Made by a program: the position numbers and the translations under genes
The notes under the pieces: model-generated
Told to the model about the DNA's origin: nothing
Databases searched by the model: none
What the model saw: the letters and a program-made list of their open reading frames with translations, nothing else
Part shown: piece after piece, positions 60,216 to 64,000 of the stretch
Numbering within the stretch: the stretch's first letter is position 1
How the letters are laid out: each line of letters begins with the position of its first letter
NCBI RefSeq assembly: GCF_019599265.1
Contig: NZ_JAHZTC010000011.1
Span: 62,001-126,000 of the forward strand
Source: Pontibacter sp. HSC-14F20
GTDB taxonomy: Bacteria > Bacteroidota > Bacteroidia > Cytophagales > Hymenobacteraceae
Length of the DNA: 64,000 nucleotides
Direction: 5' to 3'

Positions 60216-60698
60216 TTAGAACGGCAGGTCGTCTGGCTCGTCGTTCTGGAAGGCAGAAGCATTGCCCTTGCCTGATGAGGCGGCACTACCCTGACCTGAT
60301 GAAGATTGCCCCGAGGGCTGCGATGAAGTACCACCCTGGAAGCCTCCTGAGTTGCCATTACCGCCTTCACGGGCGCTGAGCATGGTCATGTTATCAGCTA
60401 CGATCTCGGTGCTGTAACGCTGCACGCCTTCTTTGTCCTGGTAGCTGTTGGTGCGTATCTTACCTTCGATGAAGACAGACTGCCCCTTGCGCAGGTACTT
60501 TTCGGCTACTTCAGCCAGTCCACGCCATAACACGATGTTGTGCCACTCGGTGCGCTCCTGGCGCTCGCCGCTTTTGTCTTTGAATGTTTCTGAAGTAGCG
60601 ATCGGGAAACGTGCTACCGCTACGCCGCCTTCGAGGTGGCGAACTTCTGGGTCCTTACCGAGGTTGCCGATAAGGATTACTTTGTTAACACTTGCCAT
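60216..60698 (-). CDS. ssb: single-stranded DNA-binding protein
   Basis: 160 residues. OB-fold N-terminal domain (VNKVILIGNLGKDPEVRHLEGG, FPIATSETFKDKSGERQERTEWHNIVLWRGLAEVAEKYLRKGQSVFIEGKI), then a Gly/Ser/Gln-rich disordered linker, and the conserved acidic tip DEPDDLPF that recruits repair proteins. The length is normal. It lies 25 bases before gldE on the same strand and is probably co-transcribed with it and gldD; ssb-gldE-gldD next to mutY is a familiar Bacteroidota arrangement. Confidence 0.95.
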   Translation of the reverse strand: MASVNKVILIGNLGKDPEVRHLEGGVAVARFPIATSETFKDKSGERQERTEWHNIVLWRGLAEVAEKYLRKGQSVFIEGKIRTNSYQDKEGVQRYSTEIVADNMTMLSAREGGNGNSGGFQGGTSSQPSGQSSSGQGSAASSGKGNASAFQNDEPDDLPF

Positions 60699-60808
60699 GT
60701 CTTTTTTTGTTAAATATTAAATTGATTTGGGCTACTCCGACAACCAAGCCGGAGGCAATTATGGCTACTGAACCTTTAGAATGCATTTTCAAGCAGAAAA
60801 GTTTCAGT

Positions 60809-61900
60809 TTATAAATTTAGTAAAATCTTCTCATCTTTCAAATAACTATTGATAAGAATTGGCTTTGGCAATGCCTCTATTTTTTCAGGTGAATAAGGTA
60901 CCAGTCGCGCCTCCTGCAAAACCTCTTCATTTAAACGAAAATCAAGCCGGATCAGATAAAATCGAGCCGTAATTTTCTGGTGACTGAGCACGTGTTTATA
61001 CTCCTTGCGGGGTGGCAAAAGGTGAGATTCCTGTACGGCTATACCTGCGTCGTTTAGCTCTTTCAACAGTGTGGCAATGTTAAGTATTTTAGAGTCGCTT
61101 TCGTGCAGATAAAAATCGTAAAGACCCTCCCATATGTCGCCGCTAAGCCTTTTGCGCATATAATACTGCCCCTCGTGCTCAAAAACCATGTAATGGAAGA
61201 AGCGTGGCCGGGCAGCTTTTGCCTTTGACTTAACAGGAAGTTCCTGCACCAGGCCATGTGTAAAAGCAAAGCAGGACTGCTGCAACGGGCAGAACAGACA
61301 GTCGGGCATGACAGGTGTGCACTGTATGGCTCCAAACTCCATGATAGCCTGGTTGAATGTGTCCGGTGCATCGGCAGGTATAAGCTCATCGGCTAACCGT
61401 TGAAACACCTTACGCGAAGCCGGAGCCGCAATGTCATCTGACAAACCAAATACCCGGGCCAATACTCTGAACACGTTCCCATCCAGCACCGCGACTTTTT
61501 CCCGGAATGCAAATGAGGCGATTGCGGCAGCCGTGTAGCTTCCCACCCCGCGCAGTTTCAGCAGTTCATCATACCTATCGGGGAACGCACCGCCATATTC
61601 CTGTACAATCTGCTGAGCTGTGTGGTGCATGTTGCGGGCCCTGGAGTAGTAGCCAAGTCCCTGCCAGAGGCGCAGTACTTCGTCCTGAGGGGCAGCAGCG
61701 AGATGCTGTGCAGTGGGGTAAGCCTCGGCAAAGCGCTGAAAGTAGGGCAGGCCTTGTGCCACACGCGTCTGTTGCAGGATCACTTCTGAAAGCCAGATCA
61801 GGTATGGATCGGTGGTCTCGCGCCAGGGCAGGGCTCTTTTGTGGCGCTGGTACCAGTCAATAATTGTCTGAGCAAACAAAGGGTTTGGCTTATTTTCCAT
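60809..61900 (-). CDS. mutY: A/G-specific adenine glycosylase MutY
   Basis: Removes adenine mispaired with 8-oxoguanine. I chose the ATG at 61900 (MENKPNPLFAQTI), giving about 363 residues; the frame stays open to 62017 but that part overlaps a promoter-like -7 box. Helix-hairpin-helix LLKLRGVGSYTAAAIASFAF carries the catalytic Asp region (VAVLDGNVFRVLARVFG). The [4Fe-4S] ligands are C-x6-C-x2-C-x5-C in QCTPVMPDCLFCPLQQSC. The C-terminal MutT-like domain contains YMRKRLSGDIWEGLYDF. The first steps (QTRVAQGLPYFQRF) are intact. Confidence 0.95.
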   Translation of the reverse strand: MENKPNPLFAQTIIDWYQRHKRALPWRETTDPYLIWLSEVILQQTRVAQGLPYFQRFAEAYPTAQHLAAAPQDEVLRLWQGLGYYSRARNMHHTAQQIVQEYGGAFPDRYDELLKLRGVGSYTAAAIASFAFREKVAVLDGNVFRVLARVFGLSDDIAAPASRKVFQRLADELIPADAPDTFNQAIMEFGAIQCTPVMPDCLFCPLQQSCFAFTHGLVQELPVKSKAKAARPRFFHYMVFEHEGQYYMRKRLSGDIWEGLYDFYLHESDSKILNIATLLKELNDAGIAVQESHLLPPRKEYKHVLSHQKITARFYLIRLDFRLNEEVLQEARLVPYSPEKIEALPKPILINSYLKDEKILLNL

Positions 61901-61939
61901 AGTTGAGAAAAGGTAATTGAGGTGGGGAGTGGAAACAGA

Positions 61940-61947
61940 CAAAGGTA
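61940..61947 (-). promoter_or_regulatory. -7 box TACCTTTG of mutY
   Basis: Exact TAnnTTTG on the minus strand, 39 bases before the chosen ATG at 61900. It supports that start over the longer frame. Confidence 0.38.
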
Positions 61948-62135
61948 AAGTTTTGTTCTGGAATGGAGTTACAGGGAATTTGTAAAATAATGGTATCTGT
62001 CTAAAATATAAGCACATAGCCCGCGTTAGGTTGGAGGCAGGTTGGCACGGGTATTGTAGCAGTGTGCCAGGCGGAAAGGGGCTGAGCTCTATAGGTTTAG
62101 GCAGGGCACAATCTGTAATAATTTAGTGCTAAAGC

Positions 62136-62166
62136 TTTTACTTGTCGAAAAGTAGGTATACCTTTG
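62136..62166 (+). promoter_or_regulatory. promoter candidate for the HU gene
   Basis: -7 box TACCTTTG at 62159-62166; TTTT at 62136-62139 is one base from TTTG, with a 19-base spacer. The leader would be about 82 bases. Confidence 0.42.
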
Positions 62167-62254
62167 TGCCCCGAAAAATGGAGAACGACAGCGCTGTGGT
62201 TCCTCCTGAAAAATAGAAAGTTAACTTATTACTAATTTATAAAAATCTAAGAAA

Positions 62255-62560
62255 GTGACTAAAGCAGAAGTAATATCAGAAATTGCTGATAAAACAGGGA
62301 TTGATAAGGCTGATGTGCAATCTACCATCGAGGCGTTTTTCAAAGTAGTGAAAGACTCAATGGCTGACGGCAACAACATCTACGTGAGAGGTTTTGGAAG
62401 CTTTGTAAATAAGAAGCGCGCTAAGAAAGTGGCCCGTAACATTTCAAAGAATACGTCCATCATTATTGATGAACACTTTATTCCAAGCTTCAAGCCATCC
62501 AAGACCTTTATTGCTAAGATTAAGAACAGCAAAAAGATCAAAGAACTGGCTCATTCTTAA
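62255..62560 (+). CDS. HU family DNA-binding protein
   Basis: 101 residues from the GTG at 62255. HU/IHF fold: TKAEVISEIADKTGIDKADVQSTIEAFFKVV, then the beta-arm region GNNIYVRGFGSFVNKKRAKKVARNISKN and the FIPSFKPSKTF end. The N-terminus is that of the Bacteroidota-type HU and the basic arm is present. About 10 residues longer than the usual 90, through a lysine-rich tail ending KKIKELAHS. It compacts DNA and is likely abundant. The TPR gene follows after 72 bases. Confidence 0.92.
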   Translation: MTKAEVISEIADKTGIDKADVQSTIEAFFKVVKDSMADGNNIYVRGFGSFVNKKRAKKVARNISKNTSIIIDEHFIPSFKPSKTFIAKIKNSKKIKELAHS

Positions 62561-62568
62561 TTCTTTCG

Positions 62569-62576
62569 TATATTTG
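62569..62576 (+). promoter_or_regulatory. -7 box TATATTTG of the TPR gene at 62633
   Basis: Exact TAnnTTTG 56 bases before the ATG. It lies just after the HU gene stop, so the TPR gene may have its own promoter. No -33. Confidence 0.35.
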
Positions 62577-62632
62577 CCGGTTGCTTAAAAGTTAATCATT
62601 TAAATTACAGTTACTTAAAGAAACAGGAACAT

Positions 62633-63493
62633 ATGTCACGCGCTCAAATACTGATACTGGTTGCAGCAATCGCATTGGCAGCGGCTATGTTTTTACTGCC
62701 AAAGGTGGTTGTAACAAAGGATGATAGCACTGTAGCTGCCGAACAAACCTCTGCTTTGCCTGAGGGACACTCTGAGGACGATGGTCATGACCATGGTGCT
62801 GCACCAGCCGCCGCGGCTGACGGAGTGCATTCGATGGCTACACCAGAGCAGCTGATGGAACTTGCCACAGTGCGTGCACGCTATAACAAGGCTTCTGATA
62901 CTAAAACACGTGGTTTGCTGGCCGGTGAGCTGGCAGCAGCGTATGCTTCAGCAAGCAAGTTTGATAGTGCAGGTTACTATTACGAAGTAGCCGCTGAAGC
63001 GCGTCCGGGTGAGAAGAATTACCGGAAAGCCGGTGATCAGTACTTTGAAGCCTTTACCTACGCAGCAACACAGCAGCGGGCCAGTGAAATGGGCGGTAAG
63101 GCACGTGAAATGTACGAGCAGGTGCTCAAGAACAACCCTTCGGACATGGATGCGAAAACGAACGTAGCCATGACTTACATTGCCAGCGAAAACCCGATGC
63201 AGGGAATTACGCTGCTGCGTGAGGTGATTTCGGCAGACCCGAAAAACCAGAAGGCGCTGTTTAACCTGGGTATTCTGTCAGTGCAGTCCGGACAATGGGA
63301 CAAGGCCGTTGAGCGTTTCCAGGAACTGGTAACAGTTAACCCGGAGCACGTAGAAGGTACTTTTTACCTAGGTGTGTCGCTGGCTGAAACCGGCAAGAAA
63401 GAAGAAGCAATCAGGACTTTCAACAAAGTGAAAACGATGAGCAGCGACCCTGCTCTGACTGCTTCTGTTGACGAGTACCTGGCAAAAATGTAA
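62633..63493 (+). CDS. TPR-repeat protein with N-terminal membrane anchor and His-rich linker
   Basis: 286 residues. A single hydrophobic segment, AQILILVAAIALAAAMFLLPKVVV, at residues 4-27 acts as an anchor or uncleaved signal. It is followed by an acidic, His-rich linker (GHSEDDGHDHGAAPAA) that could bind metal ions, then four to five TPR units (SKFDSAGYYYEVAAEARPGEKNYRKAGDQYFEAF, DMDAKTNVAMTYIASENPMQGITLLREV, QKALFNLGILSVQSGQWDKAVERFQELV, EGTFYLGVSLAETGKKEEAIRTFNKV). Function unknown. I recall HU-TPR-AURKAIP1-rng as a conserved neighbourhood, which is not checked here. Confidence 0.75.
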   Translation: MSRAQILILVAAIALAAAMFLLPKVVVTKDDSTVAAEQTSALPEGHSEDDGHDHGAAPAAAADGVHSMATPEQLMELATVRARYNKASDTKTRGLLAGELAAAYASASKFDSAGYYYEVAAEARPGEKNYRKAGDQYFEAFTYAATQQRASEMGGKAREMYEQVLKNNPSDMDAKTNVAMTYIASENPMQGITLLREVISADPKNQKALFNLGILSVQSGQWDKAVERFQELVTVNPEHVEGTFYLGVSLAETGKKEEAIRTFNKVKTMSSDPALTASVDEYLAKM

Positions 63494-63529
63494 TAAAAGA
63501 AATAATCATTTAATAAAAATTTCAAGACT

Positions 63530-63619
63530 ATGCCTTGCGGAAAGAAAAGAAAAAGACATAAGATTGCTACTCACAAGAGAAAGAAGCGTCTAAGAAAAAA
63601 CAGACATAAGAAGAAGTAA
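63530..63619 (+). CDS. AURKAIP1/COX24-like small basic protein
   Basis: 29 residues starting MPCGKKRKRHKIATHKRKKR and ending HKKK: half of the residues are Lys or Arg. It closely resembles the short Bacteroidota proteins named after the AURKAIP1/COX24 domain, whose mitochondrial relative mS38 is a small-subunit ribosomal protein. A ribosomal or RNA-binding role is likely but not proven here. It sits 37 bases after the TPR gene and before the RNase G gene. The size is normal for this family. Confidence 0.8.
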   Translation: MPCGKKRKRHKIATHKRKKRLRKNRHKKK

Positions 63620-63639
63620 TTTCTTCTGCGTTTATTGAG

Positions 63640-63670
63640 GCCCACATTGCTTCTGCAATTGTGGGCTTTG
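63640..63670 (+). terminator. hairpin after the AURKAIP1-like gene
   Basis: GCCCACATTG (63640-63649) pairs with CAATTGTGGGC (63656-63666) with one bulged base. Only TTT follows, so termination would be partial, as suits a gene ahead of rng. Confidence 0.5.
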
Positions 63671-63701
63671 GTCTATACATCCAACTAATCTTTGAGAGAA
63701 A

Positions 63702-64000
63702 TTGAGTAACGAGCTTATTATCAATTCTACTCAGGATGGAGAGCGCATCGCCCTATTACAGGACAAGAGACTGGTGGAGTTTCACCACGAAAAGAAGGAT
63801 ACAAACTACATTGTAGGTGATATCTTTCTGGGAACTGTAAAAAAGGTAATGCCAGGCCTAAACGCCGCTTTTATTGACATTGGCTACCACAAGGATGCAT
63901 TTCTGCATTACCATGATCTGGGAGCCAATATCAAAACCCTGAACAAGTATGTAAAGGCGGCACAGACACAGAAGAACGCTTCTGCAAAGCTTAACCAGAC
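63702..64000 (+). CDS. rng: ribonuclease G/E family, 3' truncated by the window edge
   Basis: The frame opens with TTG at 63702 (MSNELIINSTQDGERIALLQDKRLVEFHHEKKDTNYIVGDIFLGTVKKVMPGLNAAFIDIGYHKDAFLHYHDLG, described in parts) and runs off the right edge after about 99 residues. The visible part is the N-terminal S1 RNA-binding domain with its IGDIFLGTV-like and AAFIDIG strands. RNase G/E cuts single-stranded RNA in rRNA maturation and mRNA decay. The catalytic part, with the DxxxxR metal site, is beyond the window. The TTG start is the only one available upstream of the conserved region. Confidence 0.85.
   Translation, partial: MSNELIINSTQDGERIALLQDKRLVEFHHEKKDTNYIVGDIFLGTVKKVMPGLNAAFIDIGYHKDAFLHYHDLGANIKTLNKYVKAAQTQKNASAKLNQ

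Larger units (their letters stand above)
61901..62254. other. 354-base intergenic region between divergent mutY and the HU gene
   Basis: Holds a -7 box for mutY (61940-61947, minus strand) and a promoter candidate for the HU gene (62136-62166). Two AGGTATA-like motifs are present. No open frame longer than a dozen codons and no hairpin with a T-run was seen. Confidence 0.4.

Noticed and set aside
1..64000. CRISPR arrays, tRNA or rRNA genes, prophage or plasmid functions
   Set aside because: No regular spaced repeats, no cloverleaf or rRNA-like sequence, and no integrase, capsid or replication genes were noticed.

Overview
The window looks like a stretch of Bacteroidota chromosome, most likely Cytophagales and close to Hymenobacteraceae/Pontibacter. 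Evidence: gldD and gldE, a TonB-dependent receptor followed by a DUF4249 lipoprotein, two DUF6089-type proteins, an exbB-exbD-exbD-tonB-tonB cluster, a tiny AURKAIP1/COX24-like gene, and TAnnTTTG promoter -7 boxes instead of sigma70 boxes. Members of this phylum generally do not rely on Shine-Dalgarno pairing, so ribosome-binding sites were not used to choose starts. The genus is inference. No rRNA, tRNA, CRISPR array, prophage or plasmid signature was seen.

Layout. 1-3316: truncated TonB receptor plus DUF4249 lipoprotein. 3386-7968 (minus): a short RsmI-like methyltransferase, then the unit pdxJ-mnmH-selD-alpha/beta hydrolase, which makes selenophosphate and uses it for 2-selenouridine in tRNA. 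8135-13997 (plus): yqeY, cvpA-like, a small membrane protein, a glutamine amidotransferase (pabA/trpG), a hydrolase, a CBS protein, a one-POTRA BamA-like barrel and nadK. 14121-20580 (plus): envelope-building unit of two DUF6089 proteins, isoprenyl transferase, BamA and two Skp/OmpH chaperones, closed by a terminator; then rluD. 21727-23078: an apparently complete IS3-family element in the gap between rluD and a convergent TPR gene. 23144-30061 (minus): the Ton energising cluster with an associated PstS-like lipoprotein and TPR protein.

30624-38686: mazG, glmM, a cysteine desulfurase, a LOG-family protein, ferrochelatase with an internal Cys-rich insert, and the GTPases era and der. 38759-41229: two tiny acidic lipoproteins, a hypothetical protein and a DUF6624-like protein. 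41318-44621 (minus): MurNAc-6-phosphate etherase with a BadF-type amino-sugar kinase (peptidoglycan recycling), a cytochrome b5-like protein and an arginase-fold protein lacking two usual metal ligands. 44864-52739 (plus): fatty-acid degradation block (acyl-CoA ligase, MarR regulator, HAD-ECH fusion, thiolase, acyl-CoA dehydrogenase). 52880-64000: glycosyltransferase, a secreted unknown, recG, a lipoprotein, gldD, gldE, ssb, mutY, then HU, a TPR protein, the AURKAIP1-like gene and the start of RNase G.

The window is mostly housekeeping and I found no clearly new multi-gene system. The most unusual signal is at DNA level: the heptamer AGGTATA/TATACCT recurs very often, in genes and intergenic gaps alike. 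Other leads are the arginase-fold protein with changed metal sites, a terminator-like hairpin inside a signal-peptide coding region, a near-leaderless mazG promoter, a palindrome at the marR promoter, and paired tiny acidic lipoproteins.
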